64,000 nucleotides of DNA from positions 240,843 to 304,842 of the forward strand of contig NZ_FOXK01000008.1 of the NCBI RefSeq assembly GCF_900115695.1, written 5' to 3'. The notes below the pieces were generated by a model. That model made no database searches. It saw only the letters and a list, made by a program, of their open reading frames with translations, and had not been told where the DNA came from. Shown in pieces: positions 11,302 to 20,163 of this stretch; position 1 is the first letter of the stretch; the number at the start of each line of letters is the position of its first letter. The DNA comes from Ectopseudomonas toyotomiensis. Lineage in GTDB: Bacteria > Pseudomonadota > Gammaproteobacteria > Pseudomonadales > Pseudomonadaceae. Made by a program: the position numbers and the translations under genes.

Positions 11302-11772
11302 ATGAAAGGCGACAAGAAGGTCATTCAACACCTGAACAAGATTCTTGGTAACGAACTGGTCGCCATCAACCAGTACTTCCTGCATGCGCGAATGTACGAA
11401 GATTGGGGCCTGAAGAAGCTCGGCGAGCACGAGTACCACGAGTCCATCGACGAGATGAAGCATGCCGACAAGCTGATCAAGCGCATTCTCTTCCTCGAAG
11501 GCATTCCCAACCTGCAGGACCTGGGCAAGATCCTGATCGGTGAAAACACCAAGGAGATGCTCGAGTGCGACCTGAAGATCGAACACAAGGCTCACGGTGA
11601 TCTGAAGGCCGCCATCGCCTATTGCGAGAGCATCGGTGACTACGCCAGCCGCGAACTACTCGAAGAAATCCTCTGCTCCGAAGAGGATCATATCGACTGG
11701 CTGGAAACCCAGCTCAGCCTGATCGAAGCCGTCGGCCTGCAGAACTACCTGCAATCGCAGATGGACGAATAA
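11302..11772 (+). CDS. bfrB: Bacterioferritin, BfrB type
   Basis: A 156-residue heme-containing ferritin that stores iron as a 24-mer shell in the cytosol. All ferroxidase ligands are present: Glu-18, Glu-51, His-54, Glu-94, Glu-127 and His-130. The heme-ligating Met-52 follows Glu-51, so this is the heme-binding bacterioferritin. The N-terminus MKGDKKVIQHLNKILGNEL is almost identical to P. aeruginosa BfrB. AGGAG lies 7 bases upstream of the start. The ferredoxin gene bfd, which releases iron from BfrB, is not adjacent here. The AT-rich 270-bp upstream region could hold iron-responsive control, but no convincing Fur site was found. Confidence 0.95.
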   Translation: MKGDKKVIQHLNKILGNELVAINQYFLHARMYEDWGLKKLGEHEYHESIDEMKHADKLIKRILFLEGIPNLQDLGKILIGENTKEMLECDLKIEHKAHGDLKAAIAYCESIGDYASRELLEEILCSEEDHIDWLETQLSLIEAVGLQNYLQSQMDE

Positions 11773-11790
11773 GTCCGATCCGCTCGACGA

Positions 11791-11818
11791 AAAACGGGAG
11801 CCACTGGCTCCCGTTTTT
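11791..11818. terminator. Bidirectional terminator between bfrB and the RND operon
   Basis: AAAACGGGAGCCA (11791-11803) and TGGCTCCCGTTTT (11805-11817) form a perfect 13-bp inverted repeat around one C. T runs follow on the + strand and also read out on the - strand, so it can serve bfrB and the convergent efflux genes. Confidence 0.88.
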
Positions 11819-11846
11819 CATGCCCTGACGCTCGAACATAGGCTAC

Positions 11847-11911
11847 GTAGGGTGCGCCATGCGCACCAATGACAGTGGCGCCGATGTTTCGGTGCGCACA
11901 GCGCACCCTAC
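11847..11911. repeat. REP-like dyad with GTAGGGTGCGC ends
   Basis: GTAGGGTGCGC (11847-11857) and GCGCACCCTAC (11901-11911) are exact inverted ends of a 65-bp unit lying between convergent genes. Related units occur at 30070-30137 and 54551-54623. Confidence 0.75.
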
Positions 11912-11939
11912 ATGGCGCTCCGCTTTTTGCAGGAGCGAA

Positions 11940-14900
11940 TTATCCCGCCTGTCGCGCCTCGCTCTCCTTGACCCGGAACCACGCTGCATACAGCGCCGGC
12001 AGGAACAGCAGGGTCAGCGCCGTAGCCACCACCAGCCCGCCCATGATGGCTACCGCCATCGGCCCGAAGAACACGCTGCGCGACAGCGGAATCATCGCCA
12101 ACACCGCCGCCAGTGCAGTGAGCACGATAGGACGGAAACGGCGCACCGTGGCCTCGATAACGGCGTGCCAACGATCCAGACCGTGGCTGATGTCCTGCTC
12201 GATCTGATCGACCAGAATCACCGAGTTACGCATGATCATCCCGGCCAGGGCGATGGTGCCGAGCATGGCGACGAAGCCGAACGGCTGGCGGAAGATCAAC
12301 AGGAACAGGGTGACGCCGATCAGGCCAAGTGGCGCAGTGAGAAACACCATCGCCGAACGCGAGAAGCTTTTCAGCTGCAGCATCAGCAGCGTCAGCACCA
12401 CCACGATGAACAGCGGGATACCGGCGTTCACCGATTTCTGTCCGCGTTGCGAGTCTTCCACCGTGCCGCCGACCTCCAGCAGATAACCCGCAGGCAGTTC
12501 CGCGCGGATCGGGTCCAGCGTCGGCAGGATCTGCTGGGTCAGACTGGCCGGCTGCTGCTTGCCATAGACGTCGGCACGCACGGTGACGTTGGGCAGGCGA
12601 TTGCGATGCCAGATGATGCCTTCCTCGAAGCCGTATTCCAGCGTCGCCACCTGCGACAGCGCTACGCTGCGACCGCTGTCGGTCGGCACCGCCAGGCTCG
12701 GCAGCAGGCTCAGTGCCTTGCGTTCCTGCGGCGTGCCGCGCTGAAGAATCTCGATCAGCTCATTGCCCTCACGGTACTGGCTGACGCTGGTGCCGGACAG
12801 CGAGCCTTGCAGGAAGCGCGACAGCTCGGCGGTGTTGACCCCCAAGGCACGGGCACGATCCTGATCGATATTGAGGATCACCACCTTGCTCGGCTCCTCC
12901 CAGTCCAGGTGCACGTTCACCACATGCGGGTTCTCGCGCACCTTGTCCGCCACCTGACGGGCCAGCGCGCGCACCTCGTCGATATGCTCGCCGCTGACGC
13001 GGAACTGGATCGGGTAACCCACGGGAGGCCCGTTTTCCAGGCGGCTGACGCGGCTACGCAGGGTCGGGAACTCGTCGTTCATCACCTTGATCAGCCAACC
13101 ACGCAGGCGCTCGCGCTCTTCGATACTTTTGGCCAGTACCACGAACTGAGCAAAGCTTGCCGCCGGCAATTGTTGATCCAGTGGCAGATAGAAACGCGGT
13201 GAGCCGGTACCAACATAGGCCACGTAGTTGTCGATGCCAGACTGCTCCTTGAGCAGCTTCTCCAGGCGATGCACTTCGGCCTCGGTGGCGCTCAGCGAGG
13301 CGCCCTCCTCCAGCTTGATGTCGACCATCAGCTCCAGGCGACCGGAGGCCGGGAAGAATTGTTGCGGCACGAAGCGAAACAGCAGCACAGAGGCGACGAA
13401 CAGCGCAATGGTCAGCAGGATCACGATGCCGCGACGACGCACGCACCATTCAACCGTGGCGCGAACACGGCGGTAGAACGGCGTCGAATAAGGGTCATGA
13501 CCGCCTGCGCTGCCGCCGTGTTTCGCCGCATGCAGCTTGGCCAGATCGGGCAACAGCTTGTCGCCCAGATAGGGCACGAACATCACCGCCGCGATCCATG
13601 AGGCGATCAGCGAAATGGCCACCACCTGGAAGATCGACCGGGTGTATTCACCCGTGCCGGACTGCGCGGTGGCGATGGGCAGGAACCCGGCCGCGGTGAT
13701 CAGGGTGCCGGTGAGCATCGGAAAGGCGGTGCTGGTCCAGGCGAAGCTGGCGGCCTTGAGGCGGTCGTAGCCCTGCTCCATCTTGATCGCCATCATCTCC
13801 ACCGCGATGATCGCGTCGTCCACCAGCAGGCCGAGGCCGAGCACCAAAGCACCGAGGGAGATCTTGTGCAGGCCTATCCCCAAGTAGTACATGGCGGCAA
13901 ACGTCATCGCCAGCACCAGCGGAATTACCAGCGCCACCACCAGGCCGGTGCGCACTCCCAGGGAGAAGAAGCTGACCGCGAGCACGATCACCAGCGCCTC
14001 CACCAGCACCTTGACGAACTCACCCACACCGGTTTTCACCGCCGCCGGCTGATCCGACACCTTGCGCAGCTCCATGCCCAACGGCAGCGTCTGTTGCAAG
14101 CGGGCGAACTCACCTTCCAACGCCTTGCCCAGCACCAGAATGTCGCCGCCGTCCTTCATCGCCACGGCGATGCCGATGGCATCCTCACCCATGAAGCGCA
14201 TGCGCGGCGCGGGTGGATCGTTGAAACCGCGCTTGACCTCGGCCACGTCGGCTATGCGGAAGGTACGATCAGCGACGCGAATGGGAAAATCGCGAATTTC
14301 CTCCACCGATTCGAAGCGCCCGGTCACACGCAGTTGAATACGCTCGCTGGCGGTTTCGAAGAAACCGGCAGCCGCCACCGCATTCTGCGCCTCCAGCGCC
14401 TGCTGCACGGCAGACAGTGGCAGACCCAGGGTCGCCAGCTTGGTATTGGACAGTTCGATCCAGATCTTCTCGTCCTGCAGCCCCACCAACTCGACCTTGC
14501 CCACGTCCTTGACCCGCTGCAGTTGCAACTGCAGGCGGTCGGCGTAGTCCTTGAGCACCGCGTAGTCAAAACCGTTGCCAGTCAGCGCATAGATATTGCC
14601 GAAGGTGGTGCCGAACTCGTCGTTGAAGAACGGCCCCTGGATGCCGGGCGGCAGCGTGTGGCGGATGTCGCTGATCTTCTTGCGCACCTGATACCACAAC
14701 TCGGGAATCTCGGCGCTGCGCATGGAGTCACGTGCCATGAAGGTCACTTGCGACTCGCCCGGACGGGAGAAGCTGGTGATGCGATCGTACTCACCGGTCT
14801 CCATCAGCTTCTTCTCGATGCGCTCGGTGACCTGGCGCGATACCTCTTCGGCGCTGGCCCCCGGCCAGTTGGTGCGAATCACCATGGCCTTGAAGGTGAA

Positions 14901-15023
14901 CGGCGGGTCCTCGCTCTGCCCCAGCTTGGTGTAGGACAGCGCCCCCACCACGGCGAACAACAACATGATGTAGAGGACGATCTGGCGATGGCGCAGCGCC
15001 CAGGCAGACAGGTTGAAGCTCAT
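11940..15023 (-). CDS. RND efflux permease, HAE-1-like
   Basis: A 1,027-residue resistance-nodulation-division pump of the inner membrane. It has the N-terminal helix after MSFNLSAWALRHRQ, two large periplasmic loops and twelve expected helices. The proton-relay aspartates lie in GLLVDDAIIAVE, about residue 400. With the lipoprotein adaptor directly upstream (6-bp gap) and an outer-membrane channel encoded elsewhere it would export drugs, solvents or detergents. The sequence resembles TriC/VexH-like pumps rather than MexB, judging from the N-terminus. The substrate is unknown. It is divergent from, and probably repressed by, the TetR gene at 16225. Confidence 0.92.
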   Translation of the reverse strand: MSFNLSAWALRHRQIVLYIMLLFAVVGALSYTKLGQSEDPPFTFKAMVIRTNWPGASAEEVSRQVTERIEKKLMETGEYDRITSFSRPGESQVTFMARDSMRSAEIPELWYQVRKKISDIRHTLPPGIQGPFFNDEFGTTFGNIYALTGNGFDYAVLKDYADRLQLQLQRVKDVGKVELVGLQDEKIWIELSNTKLATLGLPLSAVQQALEAQNAVAAAGFFETASERIQLRVTGRFESVEEIRDFPIRVADRTFRIADVAEVKRGFNDPPAPRMRFMGEDAIGIAVAMKDGGDILVLGKALEGEFARLQQTLPLGMELRKVSDQPAAVKTGVGEFVKVLVEALVIVLAVSFFSLGVRTGLVVALVIPLVLAMTFAAMYYLGIGLHKISLGALVLGLGLLVDDAIIAVEMMAIKMEQGYDRLKAASFAWTSTAFPMLTGTLITAAGFLPIATAQSGTGEYTRSIFQVVAISLIASWIAAVMFVPYLGDKLLPDLAKLHAAKHGGSAGGHDPYSTPFYRRVRATVEWCVRRRGIVILLTIALFVASVLLFRFVPQQFFPASGRLELMVDIKLEEGASLSATEAEVHRLEKLLKEQSGIDNYVAYVGTGSPRFYLPLDQQLPAASFAQFVVLAKSIEERERLRGWLIKVMNDEFPTLRSRVSRLENGPPVGYPIQFRVSGEHIDEVRALARQVADKVRENPHVVNVHLDWEEPSKVVILNIDQDRARALGVNTAELSRFLQGSLSGTSVSQYREGNELIEILQRGTPQERKALSLLPSLAVPTDSGRSVALSQVATLEYGFEEGIIWHRNRLPNVTVRADVYGKQQPASLTQQILPTLDPIRAELPAGYLLEVGGTVEDSQRGQKSVNAGIPLFIVVVLTLLMLQLKSFSRSAMVFLTAPLGLIGVTLFLLIFRQPFGFVAMLGTIALAGMIMRNSVILVDQIEQDISHGLDRWHAVIEATVRRFRPIVLTALAAVLAMIPLSRSVFFGPMAVAIMGGLVVATALTLLFLPALYAAWFRVKESEARQAG

Positions 15024-15029
15024 GCGGGC

Positions 15030-16133
15030 TTACTCCTTGACTGCCAGTTCGACGTTGCGGTTGTCCCGATCGACCGGGCGTACCTGCTGGCCTTCGCGGA
15101 GAATCTGCACCCCGGCTGCGACTACCCAATCGGAAGCGGCGAGCCCCTCCAGCACCGGTACCCGGTCATCGCCATAGGCACCGACACGCACCGGGCGGCG
15201 CTGCACGATGTGCTCCTTGGGGTCCACGACCCAGACGAACGCCTGGTCCTGCTCGGCGCTGAGTGCCGACAGCGGCACCGCCAGCGGTACCTCGCCATTG
15301 CTGGCGATGAATACCCGCGCGCTCTGCCCCAACTCAGCCGGCACCTTGCCTTCGGTGAACGCGACACGAGCGGCGAAAGTACGCGACTGAGGATCGGCCG
15401 CCGGCGCCATCTCGCGGATGCGTCCGGGGAAACGCTGATCCGGCTGCGACCAGAGTTCCACCTCGACCACCTGACCAATCTCGAAACGACCAAAGCTCTG
15501 CTCCGGCAGGCTGATCGACACCTCACGCTCACCATCGGCAGCCAGAGTGAACACCGTCTGACCAGCCGCCACCACCTGCCCCACCTCGACCGCACGACGG
15601 GCGATCACGCCGTCCTGCGAGGCCCGCAGCACGGCATAGTCGGTCTGATTGCGGGCCACGTCGTACTCGGCCTTGACCTGTTTCAGACGTGCTTCGCCAG
15701 CACGGTACTGGTTTTCGATATTGTCGAACTGCGAGCGGCTGACCAGGTTGCGCCCAAGCAACGCCTTGTAGCGCTCACGCTCGGCGCGCACGGTCTGCAG
15801 GTTGGCCTCGGCTGCCGCCATCTGCGCGCGGATGGCTTCCAGCTGCAGGCGCACGTCCTGCGGGTCCAGCTCGGCCAGTGGCTGATCCTGCTTCACCCGG
15901 TCACCGACATCCACCATGCGCTTGCTCACCTTGCCGGCGATACGGAAGGCCAGCTCCGGCTCGTAACGTGCACGCACCTCGCCCGGATAGCTGTCGACCA
16001 GCGCAGTAGCCGGCTGCGGCTGCACCACCATGGCAGGACGGATCGGTTGCTCCGCCTGTTCACCGTTACCGCAGGCAGACAGCAGGAAGACGAGACCCAG
16101 AGAAGCAACGAGCGGGAGAACATGGCGAGACAT
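15030..16133 (-). CDS. RND periplasmic adaptor (membrane-fusion lipoprotein)
   Basis: A 367-residue adaptor. A lipoprotein signal ends in FLLSAC (Cys about 21), so it should be anchored to the inner membrane facing the periplasm. The family order is visible: a first lipoyl half (RIAGKVSKRMVDVGDRVKQ), an alpha-hairpin (about 90-150), a second lipoyl half (YAVLRASQDGVIARRAVEVG), then beta-barrel and membrane-proximal domains. It is the first gene of the two-gene efflux operon. Unlike the TriABC type, only one adaptor gene is present. Confidence 0.92.
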   Translation of the reverse strand: MSRHVLPLVASLGLVFLLSACGNGEQAEQPIRPAMVVQPQPATALVDSYPGEVRARYEPELAFRIAGKVSKRMVDVGDRVKQDQPLAELDPQDVRLQLEAIRAQMAAAEANLQTVRAERERYKALLGRNLVSRSQFDNIENQYRAGEARLKQVKAEYDVARNQTDYAVLRASQDGVIARRAVEVGQVVAAGQTVFTLAADGEREVSISLPEQSFGRFEIGQVVEVELWSQPDQRFPGRIREMAPAADPQSRTFAARVAFTEGKVPAELGQSARVFIASNGEVPLAVPLSALSAEQDQAFVWVVDPKEHIVQRRPVRVGAYGDDRVPVLEGLAASDWVVAAGVQILREGQQVRPVDRDNRNVELAVKE

Positions 16134-16169
16134 GTGTAAGACCTTTCAGAGAAGGTTTGGAATATTTGT

Positions 16170-16205
16170 ACTGGCGGGTATAGTAAAAATAGCAAACTCG
16201 CCAGT
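16170..16205. promoter_or_regulatory. Candidate TetR operator between adaptor and regulator genes
   Basis: ACTGGCG (16170-16176) and CGCCAGT (16199-16205) are exact inverted heptamers around an A/T-rich centre, placed in the 91-bp gap between the divergent efflux and tetR genes. Position and symmetry suit a TetR-family repressor site controlling both directions. Confidence 0.6.
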
Positions 16206-16224
16206 CCAGTATTAAAATCCGCCA

Positions 16225-16860
16225 ATGCCTGACAAGTTGTTACAACCTTCCGGCCCCGGCCGACCGAAGGATCCCGCCAAACGTCGTGCCATCCTCGAGG
16301 CGGCCAAGAGCCTATTCCTGCGTAATGGTTACGACGGCAGCAGCATGGACGCCATCGCCGCAGAGGCAGGCGTTTCCAAGCTCACGGTGTATAGCCACTT
16401 CACTGACAAGGAGACCCTGTTTTCTGCGGCGATCAAGGCCAAGTGCGAGGAGCAGCTTCCCGAACTGCTGTTCGAACTGCCGGATAACGTGCCGCTGGAA
16501 AGCCAGCTCCTGGAAATCGCGCGTGGTTTCCTGGCGCTGGTCAACAGTCGCGAATCGGTAGAAATGCACCGGATGATGGTGAATCTGGCCAGCCAGGGCT
16601 CGAAGCTGTCGCAGCTGTTCTACGAGGCCGGCCCGAAACGGGTGCAGGAAGAGATGGAAGTGCTACTGCACAAGGCCGCCAAGCGCGGTCTGCTGAGCCT
16701 GGATAATCCCCATCTGGCCGCCGATCACTTCTTCAGCCTGCTCAAGGGCGGCGCGCACTTTCGCCTGCTGATCGGTTGTGGCGAACCGCTGGAAGGTGAA
16801 GCCGCCGAGCATCACGCTCAGGACGCCGTGCAACTGTTCCTGCGCGCCTACAGACCCTGA
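16225..16860 (+). CDS. TetR/AcrR family regulator of the adjacent RND pump
   Basis: A 211-residue TetR-type regulator. The N-terminal helix-turn-helix spans about residues 18-65 (RRAILEAAKSLFLRNGYDG ... VSKLTVYSHFTDKETLF) and is followed by a helical ligand-binding domain. Divergent placement 91 bp from the adaptor gene, with a dyad between them, indicates local control of the pump and autoregulation. The inducer cannot be predicted from sequence. Confidence 0.9.
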   Translation: MPDKLLQPSGPGRPKDPAKRRAILEAAKSLFLRNGYDGSSMDAIAAEAGVSKLTVYSHFTDKETLFSAAIKAKCEEQLPELLFELPDNVPLESQLLEIARGFLALVNSRESVEMHRMMVNLASQGSKLSQLFYEAGPKRVQEEMEVLLHKAAKRGLLSLDNPHLAADHFFSLLKGGAHFRLLIGCGEPLEGEAAEHHAQDAVQLFLRAYRP

Positions 16861-16864
16861 CTGC

Positions 16865-17656
16865 TTACACCTGAGCGCCGGGCTCCAGCTTCTTCTTCGG
16901 GTAGATGTCGTAACGGCTGGATTTGCCCTCAAGCACATAACCCGGCTTGCTACCTTCGATTGCCGGGGCCTTGCGCGGGCGCTTGACCACCACGCGGTGA
17001 GTGGCCAGCGCCAGCGCCGCCTCGAGCAATGCCGGCGCATCCAGGTCATCGCCGACAAACGGGCGAAACAGGCGCATTTCCTTCTTCACCAGCGCACTCT
17101 TGTCGCGATGCGGGAACATCGGATCGAGATAGATCACCTGTGGCGCCTCCCCTTGCCAGTTGCGCATCAGCTCGATAGCGTTACCCGTAAGCAGGCGCAT
17201 GCGCGCCACGATGGGTGCCACGTCGAGGTTCAGTGCCGCACGCTGCAGGCCGTCCTCCAGCAACGCCGCCACCAGCGGCTGGCGCTCGATCAGGGTCATC
17301 TCGCAGCCCAGACTGGCCAGCACGAAGGCATCGCGCCCCAGCCCCGCGGTCGCATCGAGAATCCGTGGCCGAATGCCCGACTGCACGCCCACGGCCTTGG
17401 CGATCATCTGCCCACTGCCGCCGCCGAACTGGCGGCGATGCGCCGCCGCGCCCTCGACGAAATCCACCCGCACCGGGCCAGGCGCCTTGTCGCCCAGCTC
17501 GACCAGTTGCAGCCCATCGTCACCCAGTTGCAGGGCGAACTCGGTTTCACCGTCTTGCCTCAAGCCCAGGCGCGATGCCCATTGAGCGGCCGCTTCGGCG
17601 TACTGGGGGTGGAGGGCTTGGATACGGATGCTGGCGTTGCGCCGCTCGTCGGTCAT
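16865..17656 (-). CDS. rsmJ: 16S rRNA (guanine1516-N2)-methyltransferase RsmJ
   Basis: A 263-residue SAM-dependent methyltransferase that modifies G1516 of 16S rRNA. Motif I is ILDATAGLGRDAFVLASLG, followed by an acidic loop ending LIERQP. The catalytic-region motif is YLDPMFPHR, and the C-terminus has VVVKRPRKAP, all as in RsmJ (YhiQ). ATG 17654-17656 is preferred; a GTG 8 codons upstream is also open, and neither has a strong ribosome-binding site. It is convergent with tetR, 4 bp away. Confidence 0.92.
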   Translation of the reverse strand: MTDERRNASIRIQALHPQYAEAAAQWASRLGLRQDGETEFALQLGDDGLQLVELGDKAPGPVRVDFVEGAAAHRRQFGGGSGQMIAKAVGVQSGIRPRILDATAGLGRDAFVLASLGCEMTLIERQPLVAALLEDGLQRAALNLDVAPIVARMRLLTGNAIELMRNWQGEAPQVIYLDPMFPHRDKSALVKKEMRLFRPFVGDDLDAPALLEAALALATHRVVVKRPRKAPAIEGSKPGYVLEGKSSRYDIYPKKKLEPGAQV

Positions 17657-17762
17657 TGGCTCGTTCTGCTCAAAAATCACTCAAAGCACCGGCCACACGG
17701 CCGATATCGAAGAAGCGGCATTCTGCCAGACCCGGCCGCCGACAGCCGCATCGAGAGTGAAC

Positions 17763-18530
17763 ATGTTCGACGCCCTCTCCGCCCCGCGTCCTAGTAGCAG
17801 CCCTGCCAGCCCCCGTCCGCTGGATGACGAGCTCGACCGTGCGGCGCGCGAATCCATCAACTATCAGATTCTGCGCCGCACTCTGGGTATCGAAGACGAG
17901 CAGAAACCTGGTGAGGTCGCTCGTGAACTGCGGGAAACCGCCGAGCAACCTGCCGTGTCCAGCAGCGCCGCCGTCATCAGCCAGACGCTGATCGATCAAC
18001 GCAGCCTGGAGCTGAATGTCAGCGTGGGCCAGGCGCCCCAGCAGGTCGATCCGCTGGTACTGGATATGGCCGGCAACGGTTTCTCCACCAGCGGTCTTGG
18101 CCGTCCAGTGCGCTTCGATCTGGATGCCGACGGACGCATGGACTCGATCAGCGTACCCACCGGTGACGACGCGCTACTGGCGCTGGATCGCAACGGCAAC
18201 GGGCGTATCGACGATGGCCGCGAGCTGTTCGGCGATCAGCATGGCGCCGTCAATGGCTTCGCCGAACTGGCGCGCTTCGACGACAACGGCGACGGCCGTA
18301 TCGATGCGGCCGATGCGGTATTCGACCAACTGCGCCTGCTGCGTTTCGATGCCCAGAGCCGCCAGCAGTTGCAGACACTCGGCGAAGCAGGCGTCAGCGC
18401 CATCGACCTGCGCGCCCGCGACGTCAGCATCGCCCTGGGTGCTTACGACCAGATCGCCCAGTTGGGCCGATTCGAGTTCACCGACGGGCGCAGCGGACAG
18501 GCAGCCGACCTGCTGTTGGCCAAACGCTAG
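17763..18530 (+). CDS. EF-hand-containing protein of unknown function
   Basis: A 255-residue protein. After a low-complexity Pro/Ser-rich N-terminus it carries VDPLVLDMAGNGF (about 95-107) and three calcium-loop-like stretches rich in D, N and G: DLDADGRMDSIS (119-130), DRNGNGRIDDGRE (142-154) and DDNGDGRIDAAD (173-184). Similar D-x-D-x-D-G loops occur in EF-hand, dockerin and VCBS-type extracellular proteins. No signal peptide is seen, so it is cytosolic or exported by a leaderless route. GAGAG lies just before ATG 17763. Its stop shares CTAG with the stop of the convergent extensin-like gene. Calcium binding is inferred; the role is unknown. Confidence 0.8.
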   Translation: MFDALSAPRPSSSPASPRPLDDELDRAARESINYQILRRTLGIEDEQKPGEVARELRETAEQPAVSSSAAVISQTLIDQRSLELNVSVGQAPQQVDPLVLDMAGNGFSTSGLGRPVRFDLDADGRMDSISVPTGDDALLALDRNGNGRIDDGRELFGDQHGAVNGFAELARFDDNGDGRIDAADAVFDQLRLLRFDAQSRQQLQTLGEAGVSAIDLRARDVSIALGAYDQIAQLGRFEFTDGRSGQAADLLLAKR

Positions 18531-19234
18531 CGGCACATCCGCCACATGCCCATGTCCACGTGAAAATGATCACGATGGGCGGCGTTGTATTCCGGCCCCA
18601 GGGTGACGTTGAAGCTGTAACAGGCCGCTTCCTGCACCAGACGCAGGAAGCGCGCCTTATCGCCCTGCCCTGGCCAGTCTCGCAGCACACTGATGTGCTG
18701 GCCGTCGCGCAGACGAAAACCGACCATATCCAGCGCGTTGGCATAGGAATGCTGGCTGGGCCGCTGACTGCCGGCAATGCTGCGACAGGCGAAGCTGCCG
18801 ACATGCTCGACGCGGGTCACCGGTTGGCCGAACACCGCTTGCGCAGCCGGCTGCAAGCCATGTCGCTCGAACAAAGCGAAGCTCACCGCCAGCGGGCAGG
18901 TAGCCATGAAGCTGCTGCTCAGGCCAACGTTGGCACCCTGGATGCGCACGGCGTTTTCCACCGGGCAACCCGGGTGCGGGATGCTGTCGGCAAGACGGGT
19001 AAAACGCAGCCCGGACGTCACCAGGGCCAGGTCGCACAACTCGCGATCGTCACCCAGACGCCAGAGCTTGAAGGGGGTCAGCAGGTTCGGCGTCTCTCGC
19101 ACATCCAGCGGCGCCCAGGGGTTGAAACGCGGCGCCACCTCCAGCCAGCCACGCCAAAGCGCCACCAGTAGCGCTGCGCCCAGCAGCAGGGAGAGAAACA
19201 GCAAACGGCCGATTATCCGTATCAGCATATCCAT
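18527..19234 (-). CDS. Extensin-like family protein, membrane anchored
   Basis: A 235-residue protein of the extensin-like C-terminal family, whose fold and His/Asp motifs relate it to zinc D-Ala-D-Ala peptidases. An N-terminal hydrophobic helix (about 8-28) anchors it, with the rest in the periplasm. Probable metal ligands lie in SQHSYANALDM and in HRDHFHVDM near the C-terminus. Several cysteines could form disulfides. A cell-wall peptidase role is plausible but not demonstrated. The stop overlaps that of the EF-hand gene by 4 bp. Confidence 0.82.
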   Translation of the reverse strand: MDMLIRIIGRLLFLSLLLGAALLVALWRGWLEVAPRFNPWAPLDVRETPNLLTPFKLWRLGDDRELCDLALVTSGLRFTRLADSIPHPGCPVENAVRIQGANVGLSSSFMATCPLAVSFALFERHGLQPAAQAVFGQPVTRVEHVGSFACRSIAGSQRPSQHSYANALDMVGFRLRDGQHISVLRDWPGQGDKARFLRLVQEAACYSFNVTLGPEYNAAHRDHFHVDMGMWRMCR

Positions 19235-19240
19235 GCTCCA

Positions 19241-20110
19241 TCAGAGTAAGCCAAGCTGCTCCAGTTCCGGTTCAATCTGCAATACAGGCAGTTCGGGCAA
19301 GCCAGGCAGGCGCTGCATCAGTTGCTCATGAAAACGCCGCGCCAGCTCCGGCGCCAGGCGGTTGTCCGAGGTATGGGCAAAAACATAAGGACGCAGCCCC
19401 TGCTCGATCCAGCCGGCGACCTTGTCCAGCCAGGGCAGCATGAAGGGGTCGTTGGCCAGCAGCTCGGGGTGACCGATGAAGCGCAACTGCGGGTCCTGAC
19501 TGAACGCGGTAGGCCGAGTCGGCAGACGCGGCTTCTTGGCTTGCGCATGCAGTACGGCGGGTTCCTGCGAGTCGCAACTGAACAGCGCGCGCGAATCAAG
19601 GCAGATGCGCTCGATACCACGCTCGTGCAGCAGGCGATTGAGCATACGCTCGGCATCGCTCTTGGCGAAGAATTCCGGGTGGCGCACCTCTATCGCCAGC
19701 GGCCAGTCTCCCCACTGCTCGATGAACGCCGCCAGCTCCGCCAACCGCGACGGTCCGAAGCTGGCCGGCAACTGCAGCCAGTATGGCGCCACCCGTTCGC
19801 CAAGCGGCGCCAGCAACTGGCGAAACTGCGTGACCTCATCCAGTTGCTGGCAGAGATCCTCGCTGTGACTGATGTCTCGCGGCAACTTGGCGCAGAAACG
19901 AAAGTGCGCCGGCATTGCCTGCGCCCAGCGCGCCACCGTTTGCTCGCTGGGCCTGGCATAGAACGTGGTGTTGCCTTCCACCGCGTTGAACACCTCGGTG
20001 TAGCGACTGAGAAACTCGGTTGGCCGGGTATCCTGCGGATACAGCGTGGCGCGCCAGGCCGCTTCGCTCCAGGATGGACAACCAAGGTAATAGGGAAGCG
20101 CAGCGCTCAT
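19241..20110 (-). CDS. DUF72 family protein
   Basis: A 289-residue DUF72 (YecE-like) protein, a TIM-barrel-like family of unknown function. The start region YYLGCPSWSE and the segment FNAVEGNTTFYARPS are characteristic, as is the late FAHTSDNRLAPELA. ATG at 20108-20110 is chosen because the family begins just before YYLGCPSW; an extension to 20149 is open but has no support. It lies 6 bp upstream of the extensin-like gene and is likely co-transcribed with it. Confidence 0.88.
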   Translation of the reverse strand: MSAALPYYLGCPSWSEAAWRATLYPQDTRPTEFLSRYTEVFNAVEGNTTFYARPSEQTVARWAQAMPAHFRFCAKLPRDISHSEDLCQQLDEVTQFRQLLAPLGERVAPYWLQLPASFGPSRLAELAAFIEQWGDWPLAIEVRHPEFFAKSDAERMLNRLLHERGIERICLDSRALFSCDSQEPAVLHAQAKKPRLPTRPTAFSQDPQLRFIGHPELLANDPFMLPWLDKVAGWIEQGLRPYVFAHTSDNRLAPELARRFHEQLMQRLPGLPELPVLQIEPELEQLGLL

Positions 20111-20163
20111 CGATCTATGCGACGGTCCAAGCTGATGGGCGTGAGCCACTCCGTGAAACGGGG

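Noticed and set aside
13866..16139. 757-codon open frame on the + strand opposite the RND permease and adaptor genes
   Set aside because: It crosses the junction of two well-supported genes; His/Gln/Arg-rich composition without any motif indicates an antisense shadow.
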